From contig NZ_WMIC01000010.1 of the NCBI RefSeq assembly GCF_009711135.1, positions 1-64,000 on the forward strand: 64,000 bases of DNA, in the 5' to 3' direction. Positions 46,139 to 55,617 of the stretch are shown piece by piece. How positions within the stretch are numbered: position 1 is the first letter of the stretch; each line of letters begins with the position of its first letter. The notes under the pieces are model-generated. The model was not told where the DNA came from and did not search any database. It worked only from the letters and a program-made list of their open reading frames with translations. A program made the position numbers and the translations under genes. This stretch comes from Flavobacterium sp. LC2016-01 (lineage in GTDB: Bacteria > Bacteroidota > Bacteroidia > Flavobacteriales > Flavobacteriaceae).

Positions 46139-46930
46139 CTAAAGCGCATCCCAAGACGCACTAGGATAATAGATAGAACTCGTAACCGGAGCTTTCCAAT
46201 ATTCTTGGCTGCCTCCACGGAACGTATGCAGACTTACGGCATTTACATTTCGTTTAGAGTCATTGGTCACCCAGCGAATCTTTTGATTCAATATCTCCGT
46301 GCCATTTACATAATATTTGACATATCCGTCTGTATTTGATCCAGTATTTAACTTAACAGATATTTGACAGTTATATGTAACACCTTCCTGAATATAGTAC
46401 TTTTTTCCAAAATCGTTACCAAATTGTCCAGGCTGATCTCTATAGTAAACATAAGGCTGAAGATAAGCACCGCTTCCTTTGGCCGTGTTTGATCCATTTG
46501 GACAGTACCACATAAATCGGGCACTGCCGCCATTACCATCCCATCCAGGATCGCCACCTGTATTTTGATCACCAATTAGAATACCGTAACCGCATTTACC
46601 GCCTCTGCTCCAATAGAACCCGGAATTAAATTTCATTTGAAACCAAACCGTATAAACGCCCGTTGACCAAACGCCATAGGATGTACACAAACCGCCAGGA
46701 CAAGATAGTGTATTGGTTGACAAAGTGATTGTTCTGGCTCCTGCACTTCCTGCTAAAGCAGCAGCAGCGACCGCTTCTTTTTTTGTGTTTTGCTGCGCAT
46801 CGGTGTTAACGCTTTGCGACACGTCTTTGTTAGTGCTTTGTGGCACATTTAAATCTTGTTCCTTTTCACAGGATTGAAACACTAATGCTGTAATGAACAG
46901 CAAACTTGTTAATTTTAATAGTTTTTTCAT
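46139..46930 (-). CDS. lipoprotein with polysaccharide-lyase family 14-like domain
   Basis: 263 residues with a lipobox ending at C21 (VFQSC), then a Gln/Asn/Thr/Ala-rich linker. The globular part (about 65-263) contains YTVWFQMKFNSGFYWSRGGKCGYGI, SARFMWYCPNG and VSLHTFRGGSQEYWKAPVTSSIYY. These match the GGK, MWR-like and FxGGSxxxW motifs of the PL14 alginate/glucuronan lyase fold. The normal Arg in the MWR motif is here Tyr, so activity is uncertain. It is anchored at the membrane and probably acts on an anionic polysaccharide. Confidence 0.6.
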   Translation of the reverse strand: MKKLLKLTSLLFITALVFQSCEKEQDLNVPQSTNKDVSQSVNTDAQQNTKKEAVAAAALAGSAGARTITLSTNTLSCPGGLCTSYGVWSTGVYTVWFQMKFNSGFYWSRGGKCGYGILIGDQNTGGDPGWDGNGGSARFMWYCPNGSNTAKGSGAYLQPYVYYRDQPGQFGNDFGKKYYIQEGVTYNCQISVKLNTGSNTDGYVKYYVNGTEILNQKIRWVTNDSKRNVNAVSLHTFRGGSQEYWKAPVTSSIYYPSASWDAL

Positions 46931-47271
46931 TTTTGAAACATTAAGGTTAATAAATGATAGATAGTAATTACATCATTGATAATGAGATAGAAAGATTTTC
47001 TGTTTCTCAAAAGTGGTTTCAATGTATTTAGTAATTGTCTTACAAAGTTGATTAATAACAAGTTACAAAGGGAGGTGAAAAGTACGATTTTAGGTACATA
47101 AAAATCCAGCTTCACGTTTTGCACCTATCTGAAGAGATTTAAAAATGTCTTTATGAGTAAAAATGCTAAATTATTTTGCAATAATCAGGTAATCAATAAA
47201 TTAACTTGATGTGTCTAAAAATGATTGTGTGTTATCTTCGGATTGGTGAGGTTTAGTCCGAATTGAGATAT
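46931..47271. other. intergenic region, nothing recognised
   Basis: 341 bases upstream of the PL14-like gene. No consensus promoter, hairpin or confident small gene is seen. Confidence 0.5.
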
Positions 47272-47715
47272 CTAAAATAGTTTGTACAGAATTGCAACTA
47301 TAAAGGTAAATATACTGTGCAAAAATACAAGCTGCAGATAATATCCCTTAAAATTAATCAGCCATGATGACGGTATAACGATAAGCAGAAGAGTCCAGCT
47401 TATAATTCGCAATAAAGCGCTGATGAATCCTATTATTAAACTTGTCGTGAATGAAATATCTGCAAATTCATAATACCATATCAAGTAGTAAATTCCAGCA
47501 AAACATATTCCGATGCTGTGATTAAGTATACCGCTGACAATGAATTTTGCTGTTGGGTGAAAATTTAAATCAACTCCGGTCAGTATCGATGTAAGAAAAG
47601 TGGGTTCACGATAAATTTCGCTATATGTTGCTGAGACTGTCTTATAGAACAGGCTGAGCGCACAATAGGCAATTAACCATGAAGTTAAAATTTGAAAGAG
47701 CAGATTTAGGGCCAT
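47272..47715 (-). CDS. hypothetical membrane protein
   Basis: 147 residues with four predicted transmembrane helices (about 3-25, 60-82, 88-112, 122-145). Conserved-looking polar positions lie in a loop (NFHPTAKFIVSGILNHSIG). No family is recognised. It is a single gene with no close neighbour in the same direction. Confidence 0.55.
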   Translation of the reverse strand: MALNLLFQILTSWLIAYCALSLFYKTVSATYSEIYREPTFLTSILTGVDLNFHPTAKFIVSGILNHSIGICFAGIYYLIWYYEFADISFTTSLIIGFISALLRIISWTLLLIVIPSSWLINFKGYYLQLVFLHSIFTFIVAILYKLF

Positions 47716-48028
47716 AAAAATGCTGATATATTATTTATTGGGTAAATATAAAAGATTTATAGTTGGAACGCTTAAAAAAGATGAGATTGAAAAATATAAG
47801 AGTATAATAGCATCTGGATCATAGTTAAATAGCCGAACCTTGCTTTTTTTTTGGAATAAATGCATGCCTTTTGCAGGAATACGATGTTGATTACAAAAAT
47901 GTTACGATTGGATTAAATTATGGTAAACAGCTTGTTTGTATCTATATTTAAAGATAATTATGCTGTAATTTACAAATGTCATAAAAGCAGAAATCAATTT
48001 ATTGTTTACTAATCGTATTTAATTAAAC
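47716..48028. other. divergent gap before ppk1
   Basis: 313 bases between the membrane-protein gene (minus) and ppk1 (plus). It should hold both promoters, but I see no clear TAnnTTTG box with a -33 element. Confidence 0.45.
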
Positions 48029-50047
48029 GTGCAAAACTACCTTATACCTTCAGAAATTTCATGGCTTTCTTTCAATAACTGTATTTTGGATGAGGCTGAT
48101 GATTCAAATAATTCTCTATATGAAAGAATTAAATTTTTAGCCATTCATTCTTCTAATTTGGATGAGTTTTTCAGAGTGAAAATCAGAAAACTGCTGATTA
48201 AAAATTCAAAAAAGAATAAAGATTTACTAGATAAAATTTTAACAGAAGTAAATCAGCAGCAAAATAGATTCGGAATAATTTGGAACAGTTCAATACTGCC
48301 TCAATTAGAAGCTAATAATATAGTGTATTATGAAAATCAAGAACTTATAGAAGAGCATCTGCACGAGATTGAATATTATTTTAAAAGCATTATTTTGTCT
48401 TATATTCAGGTGATTTATATTTCAATAAATCAACCTAAAACTTATTTCTTAAATAACCGCAGTTTATATTTCTTGGTAAAATTAAAAGATAACGCAGGTA
48501 ATGATAATTATGCATATTTAAATATTCCTTCGGATAAACTGGATCGCTATAAACAATTGCAAACTCAGGGAGATACACATTATATTATTTCAATTGATAC
48601 TATAATAAAGAAATGTCTGCCTCTGATATTTCCTGCTGAAAAAGTGATTTCTTGTAATGCGATTAAATTAAATCGTGATGAAAATTATTTGATAGAAGAT
48701 GAGAACTCAGGAGATTTAATAGCGAAGATTGAAGCCAAAATTGAAGAACGAAAACGCGGTTCATCTACAAGATTTTTATACGATTCAAATATGGATGCTG
48801 AAACAATTTCAATATGCAAAAAAGCTTTCCGACTTAAAAAAGAGGAAATGATAAAAGGAGGAAGCCATCATAATCTGTATGATTTATTCAAGTTTCCAAA
48901 TCCGTTGAAACCTAATCTTCAGGGAGTAAAATATCCGGGTCTCAAACATCTGCCTTTTGAAAGCAGCAAATCCATTTTTGAAATTATTAATAAGCAAAAT
49001 CAATTGCTGCACTTTCCGTATCAATCATATTATTATGTGCTTCAGTTTTTTAATCAGGCTGCAATTAATCGAAACGTTCTCGAGATAAAAATTACTTTAT
49101 ATCGTATTTCATCAGATTCCTTAATTGCAAATGCATTGATAAGTGCTGCAAAAAATGGAAAAAAAGTAACTGTTTTTGTTGAAGTCAAAGCGCGATTTGA
49201 TGAATACAATAATTTATTCTGGTCGCGGGAAATGAAAAATGCCGGAATAAAAATCATTCAAAGCATGCCGAATCTAAAGGTTCATGCAAAAGTGGCTTTG
49301 GTGACTATGAAAGATAAATACGGAAACAAAAAACACTACAGTTATTTGTCCACCGGAAATTTTAATGAAAGTACAGCAAATATTTATTCTGATTTTGGAT
49401 TCTTTTCTGCAGAAAAAAAATACGCAGATGATTTAAAAACAGTCTTTGCATTTTTAAAGTCCAAGAAGAAAACTGCACCGCCAAAACATATTTTGGCCGC
49501 AGGATTTAATATGAAGGATAAATTAATAGAATTAATAAATACCGAAATAGAAAATAAAAAAGAAGGCAAAGAAGCTTATATCTTTTTAAAAGTAAATGGC
49601 GTTGATGAGAATGACATTATTGATAAATTTATTGAAGCCAGCAAAGCAGGTGTGGATGTAATAATGATAGTACGCGGTATCTGCACATTATTGCCAGGAA
49701 TTAAAGATGTATCAGAAAACATCGAAATCTATCGCATCGTAGATATGTTTTTAGAACATTCGAGAATTTACAAATTTGCAAATAATGGTCAAGAAAAAAT
49801 TTATTTGTCATCTGCCGATATGCTAAATCGGAATTTAAATAGGAGAATAGAGGTTGCTTTTCCAATAAATGATGAAAAACACATTGCAGAAATAAATACT
49901 ATAATTCAATTGCAGCTGGAAGATAATACAAAAAGGAGAATCATAAACAGCGAAGGAAACAACGAAATGGATATTCAAAGTTTAGATGTGCCAAGACGTG
50001 CACAGACCGAAATCTATAATTGGATTGCTGAAGCCAATAATGAATAA
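48029..50047 (+). CDS. ppk1: polyphosphate kinase 1
   Basis: 672 residues; it makes inorganic polyphosphate from ATP. The start is GTG; an in-frame stop lies 12 bases upstream and no upstream ATG is available. The N-terminal domain begins with IPSEISWLSFNNCILDEA, followed by a helical head domain and two PLD-like catalytic domains. The phosphohistidine is H419 in LKVHAKVALV and the second active-site His is H577 in FLEHSRIYKF. YLSTGNFNESTANIYSDFGFF follows. Length is about normal. It is transcribed alone and a hairpin follows. Confidence 0.93.
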   Translation: MQNYLIPSEISWLSFNNCILDEADDSNNSLYERIKFLAIHSSNLDEFFRVKIRKLLIKNSKKNKDLLDKILTEVNQQQNRFGIIWNSSILPQLEANNIVYYENQELIEEHLHEIEYYFKSIILSYIQVIYISINQPKTYFLNNRSLYFLVKLKDNAGNDNYAYLNIPSDKLDRYKQLQTQGDTHYIISIDTIIKKCLPLIFPAEKVISCNAIKLNRDENYLIEDENSGDLIAKIEAKIEERKRGSSTRFLYDSNMDAETISICKKAFRLKKEEMIKGGSHHNLYDLFKFPNPLKPNLQGVKYPGLKHLPFESSKSIFEIINKQNQLLHFPYQSYYYVLQFFNQAAINRNVLEIKITLYRISSDSLIANALISAAKNGKKVTVFVEVKARFDEYNNLFWSREMKNAGIKIIQSMPNLKVHAKVALVTMKDKYGNKKHYSYLSTGNFNESTANIYSDFGFFSAEKKYADDLKTVFAFLKSKKKTAPPKHILAAGFNMKDKLIELINTEIENKKEGKEAYIFLKVNGVDENDIIDKFIEASKAGVDVIMIVRGICTLLPGIKDVSENIEIYRIVDMFLEHSRIYKFANNGQEKIYLSSADMLNRNLNRRIEVAFPINDEKHIAEINTIIQLQLEDNTKRRIINSEGNNEMDIQSLDVPRRAQTEIYNWIAEANNE

Positions 50048-50079
50048 TGGTTTATTATTTCTTTTAATTTTATAGGAAC

Positions 50080-50107
50080 AAAAGCCTGGCTAAGAAGTCA
50101 GGTTTTT
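50080..50107. terminator. hairpin between ppk1 and TPR gene
   Basis: AAAGCCTGGCT and AGTCAGGTTTTTTT form an imperfect stem between the convergent genes, with T-run on the plus strand. Confidence 0.55.
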
Positions 50108-50698
50108 TTAATTTTCTAAAAGGATTTCAGTGCTTCTTTGTGATTTAAATCTTCTGGCTCGAAGTTTAATTCTTCTTATCTGAAGAAGACATTCATTAAT
50201 ATGATTCTTTATTTCAGCGTAAGAAACATTATGAATAGAGGCAATATTATTTTTTATCCCTTCAACATAATTTTCTGCTGTTAACAAATCTCTTTCAAGA
50301 TTTTTTAAAATAGCGCTTTCTATATTTTTATTTTTCTTGTAGTAGTAAATACAATTATGAAGATCTTCAATTTGGCCCTGCAAATCGAATATTGCATTTT
50401 TTGAAATAGCACGACTGTAATAGTTTAAAAATTTCAGTGGATTATCTTCAATTACTTTGTCAAAATCTTCAATTGCTTTATAGTGATAATCTAATTTTTG
50501 AAAACATTTTGCCCGCAGTTCATATACCGCAATATTAAATCCAGAGTTTGCAGCAACATCAAGATGTAATACAGCATCATGAAATTTACTTGCCAAATAC
50601 AGCTGCTTTCCTTTTTCTAGATCTATTAAATCTTGAGCAGGATTTGACTTTGAAAATCTACTTTTAAATTGCATTCCTAAATTAACAAACCACTTCAT
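50108..50698 (-). CDS. TPR-containing hypothetical protein
   Basis: 196-residue soluble protein with two or three TPR-like helix pairs (about 25-125), for example AVLHLDVAANSGFNIAVYELRAKCFQKLDYHYKAIEDFDKVIEDNP. A basic C-terminal tail is rich in Arg/Lys. It has no signal peptide. It converges on ppk1, with stop codons separated by about 60 bases. No function can be assigned. Confidence 0.65.
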   Translation of the reverse strand: MKWFVNLGMQFKSRFSKSNPAQDLIDLEKGKQLYLASKFHDAVLHLDVAANSGFNIAVYELRAKCFQKLDYHYKAIEDFDKVIEDNPLKFLNYYSRAISKNAIFDLQGQIEDLHNCIYYYKKNKNIESAILKNLERDLLTAENYVEGIKNNIASIHNVSYAEIKNHINECLLQIRRIKLRARRFKSQRSTEILLEN

Positions 50699-51027
50699 AT
50701 CTTAGTATTTTAGATGGTTAGAGCGCTCAGATTAGAAATCAAAGCTGAAGATTAGGGGGGATCTAAAGTTAAATAAAAAATTGATATAGAGATGTTTAAA
50801 ACTTTATTTGTTAAAAAAAAATGAGACAAATATTGTTGAGGCTCATTATATCAACGTGGTTTTTGTATTTTAAAATCAAGCATCTTGTGCTTCTGTATCT
50901 ACTTTTAACTATGAACTCAGACTATTTATCCTCATTAACCTGGATTGTATTCTTTCTTAAATCTGGAGCCGTAATCTAGTAAAAAGGCACATTACTTTTG
51001 TTTTCAAAATAAATAGTATTAAAGAAA
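50699..51027. other. intergenic region with a -7 box
   Basis: 329 bases between divergent genes. TACTTTTG at 50993-51000 is placed for the gene at 51028. Other small palindromes (for example AAGCA/TGCTT near 50880) are not interpretable. Confidence 0.5.
50993..51000 (+). promoter_or_regulatory. TAnnTTTG-type -7 box
   Basis: TACTTTTG matches the consensus and lies 28 bases before the start codon of the 51028 gene. No -33 TTG is evident. Confidence 0.4.
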
Positions 51028-51663
51028 ATGAAGGATTTAGTGAAAGGATTGTTGTGCCAAAATTTAGATAAAAAAATCCCATCTAAGGAGAAAACGCATA
51101 TCGTTAAAGATGTTAAAAAATGGGTTTGGATCGTGTTTTTTATTATGCTTCCAAAAAATGCAAATGCACAGCTTGAATACTATTCAAAATTCAATAAAGA
51201 CGGATCAGTTGAACCGATAATCGATTATTTCGGAAGTAAAAAAATAAACGATCATTTTGCATTGACCTTTTTTGGACTTACAAGAGAAAAATGGGCTCAG
51301 GCTTTAATTGGTTTATCTTATTCGTTAAATAAAAATGCAATTTTTTATGTAAGTGCAGGAATTGAGCAAGGACAGCGAGTTCCGAGATATTCTTCCAGTA
51401 TCTGGCTAAAAGAAGGAGATACTTCGTTTCTTGCATTAATTGAAATAGGGAATGGGCCTGATAATTATTTGTATAAAGTAAACGTTTTTCACCAGTTTTC
51501 AGAGAAAATTAGTTTAGGGCTTATGGATTGGCGTTATCACGGATTGGGCCCCAATTTTAGGTACACTATTTCAAAACTAAAGTTGACATTATGGGTTATG
51601 CCTGCTTACGATCATGAAGAAAAAGTAAGCAGATGCATGCTGGGTGTTGCTGTGCCAATGTAG
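51028..51663 (+). CDS. hypothetical exported beta-barrel-like protein
   Basis: 211 residues. A hydrophobic stretch (about 33-45) ends in PKNANAQ, typical of a signal peptidase site, but about 30 charged residues precede it, so the true start may be further in. The mature region alternates strands such as FALTFFGLTREKWAQALIGLSYSLNKNAIFYVSAGIEQG, suggesting an outer-membrane or periplasmic barrel. The family is unknown. Confidence 0.55.
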   Translation: MKDLVKGLLCQNLDKKIPSKEKTHIVKDVKKWVWIVFFIMLPKNANAQLEYYSKFNKDGSVEPIIDYFGSKKINDHFALTFFGLTREKWAQALIGLSYSLNKNAIFYVSAGIEQGQRVPRYSSSIWLKEGDTSFLALIEIGNGPDNYLYKVNVFHQFSEKISLGLMDWRYHGLGPNFRYTISKLKLTLWVMPAYDHEEKVSRCMLGVAVPM

Positions 51664-51671
51664 AAAAGCCT

Positions 51672-53159
51672 TTAAATGATTTGTCGGAGAATGGAAAGCG
51701 ATTGCTCAATTTCTGATTCGTTAATGGAGGCAAAACCTAATCTTAAACCGTTAGGGAAATAAATGTCGTCATTATAAAATGTGCCATCAGAAATTTTCAG
51801 TCCTTTTTTTTCTCCTTTTGTTGCCAATTCACAAAGTTGAATTTCTTTATCAAATAATGACCATACTGCAAGTCCGCCTTCAGGAACTTTAAAAGTAATG
51901 ACATCATTAAAATTGGTTGCCAGTATCTCACAAAAAAGATCTCTTCTCTGTTTGTATATTTTTATTGATTTACGAAAATGCCTTTCCATTTCACCATTAT
52001 CATACAAAGAAGAAAATGCTTCTTCCAGCAAGGAATCACCTTGTTTATCGATTAGCTGTCTAAGAGAAGCACATGCATTCACAAATTCCGGATTAGCAAT
52101 TAAAAACCCGATTCGGAGTGCGGGAGCAAAAGTTTTGGTTATCGAGCCAATGTAAATAACATTGTTATGATGGTCAATACTTGCAAGCGGAATATAAGGT
52201 TTGTTATTGTAATGAAAATCAAAATCGTAGTCATCTTCTATAATGGCAAAATGATGTTCTTCGGCAAGTTTAAGAAGTTTTAATCTTCTTTCCATACTCA
52301 TCGTAACGGTCGTTGGAAAATGGTGATGCGGTATGATGTAGACTGCTTTAATTTTCTGACGGGTTACGACTTCAGCCAAAAAATCAATGTCCATGCCATT
52401 TTCATCTACTGGTATTCGTAAAAGTTCAGCGCCGCTATATTTAAAAATCTCATCGGCTGAACGATAGTTTGATAGCCCTACAGCAATTTTATCAGAGGAA
52501 GTAAGCAGCAATTGGGTTGAAAGATAGATTCCCATCTGACTTCCTTTAGTGATCAGTATATTTTCAGGATCAACGGCAAGTCCTCTAGTTTCAGAAAGAT
52601 ATCGGCATAAAGCGGAACGAAGGCTTCCAGAACCTTTTGGATGTCCATATTTTAGAAAGTTTTTTCCATAAAATTTTCTCGAAATACTTCTGTATTCGCG
52701 CATCAAAAGATCTACAGGCGTCAAACGCACATCAGGAAAACCATCATCGATTCTTAAAATTGATTTTTGGTAATCTTCGATAATGTTTTTGGTATTAAAA
52801 GGATTGTTCCAGATAAAAGAAGATGTTTTCTCTACAGAATTTGGAACTTGCTGATATATTTTTTTATGCGAAAGTTCAGGAAGTTTAGAGAGAACAAAAA
52901 TTCCTTTGCGTTCCACAGATTCTGCCCAGCCCTGGCTCATAAGTTCTTCGTATGCAATTTTCACGGTATTCCGACTAATTCCTATCAATTCAGAAAGCAC
53001 TCTTGTACTTGGCAGAATATCTGAAGGTTTGAGCGTTCCGTTAGTAATCAACTGAATAAAATTATTGCACAACTGAACATATAATGCAATATTTGAGTCT
53101 CTATTTAGCTGTATCAGAGATTTGTATGGTAACATTCTATACTGTTTTGCGTGAGACAT
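51672..53159 (-). CDS. MocR/GntR-family regulator with PLP aminotransferase domain
   Basis: 495 residues in MocR order. The GntR winged helix (about 12-85) has LPSTRVLSELIGISRNTVKIAYEELMSQGW. A linker follows, then a type-I aminotransferase domain (about 125-495) with the PLP lysine near 342 in GSITKTFAPALRIGF. Such regulators sense PLP or an aminated ligand and control nearby genes. No B6 or GABA genes are in the window; the CMD/MarR genes lie upstream on the same strand. Confidence 0.9.
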   Translation of the reverse strand: MSHAKQYRMLPYKSLIQLNRDSNIALYVQLCNNFIQLITNGTLKPSDILPSTRVLSELIGISRNTVKIAYEELMSQGWAESVERKGIFVLSKLPELSHKKIYQQVPNSVEKTSSFIWNNPFNTKNIIEDYQKSILRIDDGFPDVRLTPVDLLMREYRSISRKFYGKNFLKYGHPKGSGSLRSALCRYLSETRGLAVDPENILITKGSQMGIYLSTQLLLTSSDKIAVGLSNYRSADEIFKYSGAELLRIPVDENGMDIDFLAEVVTRQKIKAVYIIPHHHFPTTVTMSMERRLKLLKLAEEHHFAIIEDDYDFDFHYNNKPYIPLASIDHHNNVIYIGSITKTFAPALRIGFLIANPEFVNACASLRQLIDKQGDSLLEEAFSSLYDNGEMERHFRKSIKIYKQRRDLFCEILATNFNDVITFKVPEGGLAVWSLFDKEIQLCELATKGEKKGLKISDGTFYNDDIYFPNGLRLGFASINESEIEQSLSILRQII

Positions 53160-53227
53160 GTTTTTCGAATTAGAGTAAATTTAAAGCATTCTTCATTATT
53201 ATAAATAAATAACCCAGTGTATTTTAA

Positions 53228-53261
53228 AAGAAAAGCTGCCAACAATAAATTTGAGGCAGCT
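53228..53261 (-). terminator. intrinsic terminator after carboxymuconolactone gene
   Basis: AGCTGCC and GGCAGCT (53234-53240, 53255-53261) form a stem. On the minus strand the stem is followed by TTTTCTTTT. Confidence 0.7.
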
Positions 53262-53286
53262 ACTTAAATGGAGTTTGTTTTACTAT

Positions 53287-53721
53287 TTACGCTGGGATAA
53301 GCTTCGTTGTAATACCTATTCTGTTCCAGGCGTTTATGGTTATTATTGCCAAAATCACCTGAGCAAGATATTGTTCTTCTAATACTTCAGTTGCAGCTTG
53401 ATATGTTTCGTCTTTTACATGTCCGCTGATAAGTGTAACTTCTTCAGTCAGTGCAAGGATTGCGCGTTCTTCATTGGTAAAAAAAGGAGTATCTCGCCAT
53501 GCATTAAGTGCATAAATACGCTGTTCCGTTTCTCCACTTTTGCGTGCTTCTTTTGCGTGCATGTCGATACAAAATGCACAGCCGTTGATTTGTGAAGCAC
53601 GAATTTTAATCAAATCTTTGTGAGTTTTGGTTAATGAAGTGCTTTCAATAAATTTTTCAAGTCCAAGAATTGCATTATATCCTGCAGGTTCTATTTTATC
53701 GATTTTAATACGTGTTTTCAT
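53287..53721 (-). CDS. carboxymuconolactone decarboxylase/AhpD-like protein
   Basis: 144 residues with the AhpD-type redox motif C48-x2-C51 followed by H55 (CAFCIDMHAKEA). This points to an alkylhydroperoxidase-like function rather than carboxymuconolactone decarboxylation. It is 9 bases downstream of the MarR gene and forms a two-gene operon with it, as often found for peroxide or quinone sensing. It is cytoplasmic. Confidence 0.86.
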   Translation of the reverse strand: MKTRIKIDKIEPAGYNAILGLEKFIESTSLTKTHKDLIKIRASQINGCAFCIDMHAKEARKSGETEQRIYALNAWRDTPFFTNEERAILALTEEVTLISGHVKDETYQAATEVLEEQYLAQVILAIITINAWNRIGITTKLIPA

Positions 53722-53730
53722 TTTTTATAT

Positions 53731-54192
53731 TTAATTATTAATATTTCTATATTTTTCGAGTAAACGATTAAGTTGTGTAATCTCAGTTAAGGTCATATTC
53801 TCTGCAAATTTCATTTCGTAATGAAGTACTTTATATTCAGTATTTTTAAGAGCAGTAAGTCCTTTTTTAGTAATAAAGATTTCTATTTTTCTGCGGTTTT
53901 CATCGCATACTTTTCTAAGAACTAGATTTTTGAGAAGCAACTTGTCTACCAGTCTTGTAGCATTGCTGTTTTTTTCTCGCATTCTCTCTTGAATAGTGAA
54001 CATATTTGCCGGTTTACCATTTAAATCCCTTAATAATTGTAAAATATTGAACTGCTCATGAGAGAGATTATAATGCTTTAATATTTCGCTCAAGCCATCC
54101 TTTAAAAGATTTTTTGTATGTGTAATATTTAGCAAAACCTTTTGATTTACTGATGATTTGCTTTGAGATTTTATAGGCTCTTGTGTTTTCAT
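53731..54192 (-). CDS. MarR-family transcriptional regulator
   Basis: 153 residues. The winged helix (about 50-115) contains HEQFNILQLLRDLNG, FTIQERMREKNSNATRLVDKLLLKNLV and the wing VCDENRRKIEIFITKKG. A single regulator domain with helices for dimerisation. It is co-transcribed with the AhpD-like gene and probably represses it in response to an electrophile or oxidant. Confidence 0.88.
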   Translation of the reverse strand: MKTQEPIKSQSKSSVNQKVLLNITHTKNLLKDGLSEILKHYNLSHEQFNILQLLRDLNGKPANMFTIQERMREKNSNATRLVDKLLLKNLVLRKVCDENRRKIEIFITKKGLTALKNTEYKVLHYEMKFAENMTLTEITQLNRLLEKYRNINN

Positions 54193-54294
54193 GACAGCAA
54201 TATTTATGTACTTTAATTTGTAAAAAGTGATTGATTTTTTTAGTTTTTATTCAATCAATTGACAGCTTTTTATTTTCTTCGGATTAAAGAACAA

Positions 54295-54735
54295 TTATTT
54301 AAGTTTTAATACATTATCTAAGCTCCATTTATAGCTTGGAATAAAGGATAATAATAAACCTGCGGCACTTGCGGTAAAAACACCATAATTAATAGGTTTT
54401 TGAATTCCCACCGATAATGTCATAAAAATGATAAATGTCAGGGTTATTAGAGATGCACCTCTGGCAGCCCATTTTGTCTTAAAACCAATTATTAGAAAAA
54501 TACCAATAAATAATTCGGCTACAGTAGCGGCGCCTCCCATAAAATTAACCATTGGTCTTTCAAAAATTGGCATAATCGTAGCCGTATAATCGATGAAGTT
54601 TTGCCAGTTTCCCCATTCGATATTGCCAGTACCTGGCGCACCTAAAATTCCTAGTCTGTCTGAAACAGGAGTTAAGAATGTAATACCCAGTGCTAATCTT
54701 AAAAGCAGCTGAGGTGTTTTAAATTGATCTTCCAT
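54295..54735 (-). CDS. DoxX-family membrane protein
   Basis: 146 residues when started at the ATG at 54735 (MEDQFKTPQLLLRL); an upstream ATG adds an unlikely 30-residue extension. Four transmembrane helices and the DoxX/SURF4-like pattern (RLALGITFLTPVSDRLG, MGGAATVAELFIGIFLIIGFKTKWAARGA) are seen. DoxX proteins are often associated with oxidative or quinone stress. It is on the same strand as MarR but separated from it by about 100 bases. Confidence 0.82.
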   Translation of the reverse strand: MEDQFKTPQLLLRLALGITFLTPVSDRLGILGAPGTGNIEWGNWQNFIDYTATIMPIFERPMVNFMGGAATVAELFIGIFLIIGFKTKWAARGASLITLTFIIFMTLSVGIQKPINYGVFTASAAGLLLSFIPSYKWSLDNVLKLK

Positions 54736-54950
54736 AATTTCTATTATTTGTTTAGGCAAAGGTAGATCGCATCTGTACTTTAATATTGCCCCAGATTTAC
54801 TAAAACATAGGACCCAGTTGGGCAATGAATTTAAATTGATTGTTCTGGTTCGTGGTATGTTTGTTTTCTTGTTGGGTCTTCTATTATTGTAAACTTGGGA
54901 CTTTATACAGAAAATTGTTTGCTGTTATTTTGATACATAAAAAAGAGATT

Positions 54951-55493
54951 ATGAAAAAGAGAATAGCCGTTTTTTGTGGGTCTGGTTTTGGAAACGAATT
55001 CATTTTTAAGGAGACAGCATGCAGCTTAGGGAAATTATTAAGCCAAAAAGATTTTGGACTGGTATATGGTGGATCAAGTACTGGATTAATGGGAGCAGTG
55101 GCTGATGGAGTGCTTGAAAATAATGGAGAAGTTATTGGCGTTTTACCGCAGTTTCTTCAGAAGAAAGAAGTGGCTCATCAAAATCTAACAGAACTTATTT
55201 TGGTAGATGATATGCATCAGCGTAAAGCAAAAATGAACTTGCTTGCAGATGGATTTATTGTGTTGCCGGGTGGATTAGGGACATTAGAAGAATTGTTTGA
55301 AATGCTTACCTGGTTTCAGTTAGGGCTCCATCAAAAAAAGATTGTTTTATTGAACATTAAAAACTTTTACGCCCCCTTGTTAATAATGATTGAAAATCTC
55401 GAAAATTTCGATTTTTTAAAGTCAAAAAAAGAGTCTATGTTTTTTGTTTGTGATTCGGTAGAAGCCTGCATGGATATATTTTTAGAAGGATAA
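54951..55493 (+). CDS. LOG-family (TIGR00730) protein
   Basis: 180 residues from the ATG at 54951; earlier in-frame starts are judged unlikely because they would add a hydrophobic stretch unlike the family. FCGSGFGN, YGGSSTGLMGAVADG and PGGLGTLEELFEM (near residue 105) are the hallmark of LOG-type cytokinin 5'-monophosphate phosphoribohydrolases, which in bacteria may cleave nucleotide monophosphates. Cytoplasmic. Confidence 0.88.
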   Translation: MKKRIAVFCGSGFGNEFIFKETACSLGKLLSQKDFGLVYGGSSTGLMGAVADGVLENNGEVIGVLPQFLQKKEVAHQNLTELILVDDMHQRKAKMNLLADGFIVLPGGLGTLEELFEMLTWFQLGLHQKKIVLLNIKNFYAPLLIMIENLENFDFLKSKKESMFFVCDSVEACMDIFLEG

Positions 55494-55617
55494 GATTTTG
55501 TAAATCTGAATGATATCTTCTTCAATATTTATTACTTCTGGATCCTATTGATTATTGAAATTGGTATCTGATGCAGATGAATTTGCGCTCTAATTTTGTT
55601 TCAAAATAATACTAATT

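Noticed and set aside
46927..47124. 65-codon minus-strand frame upstream of the PL14-like gene
   Set aside because: It overlaps the PL14-like gene start and has no features of a protein.
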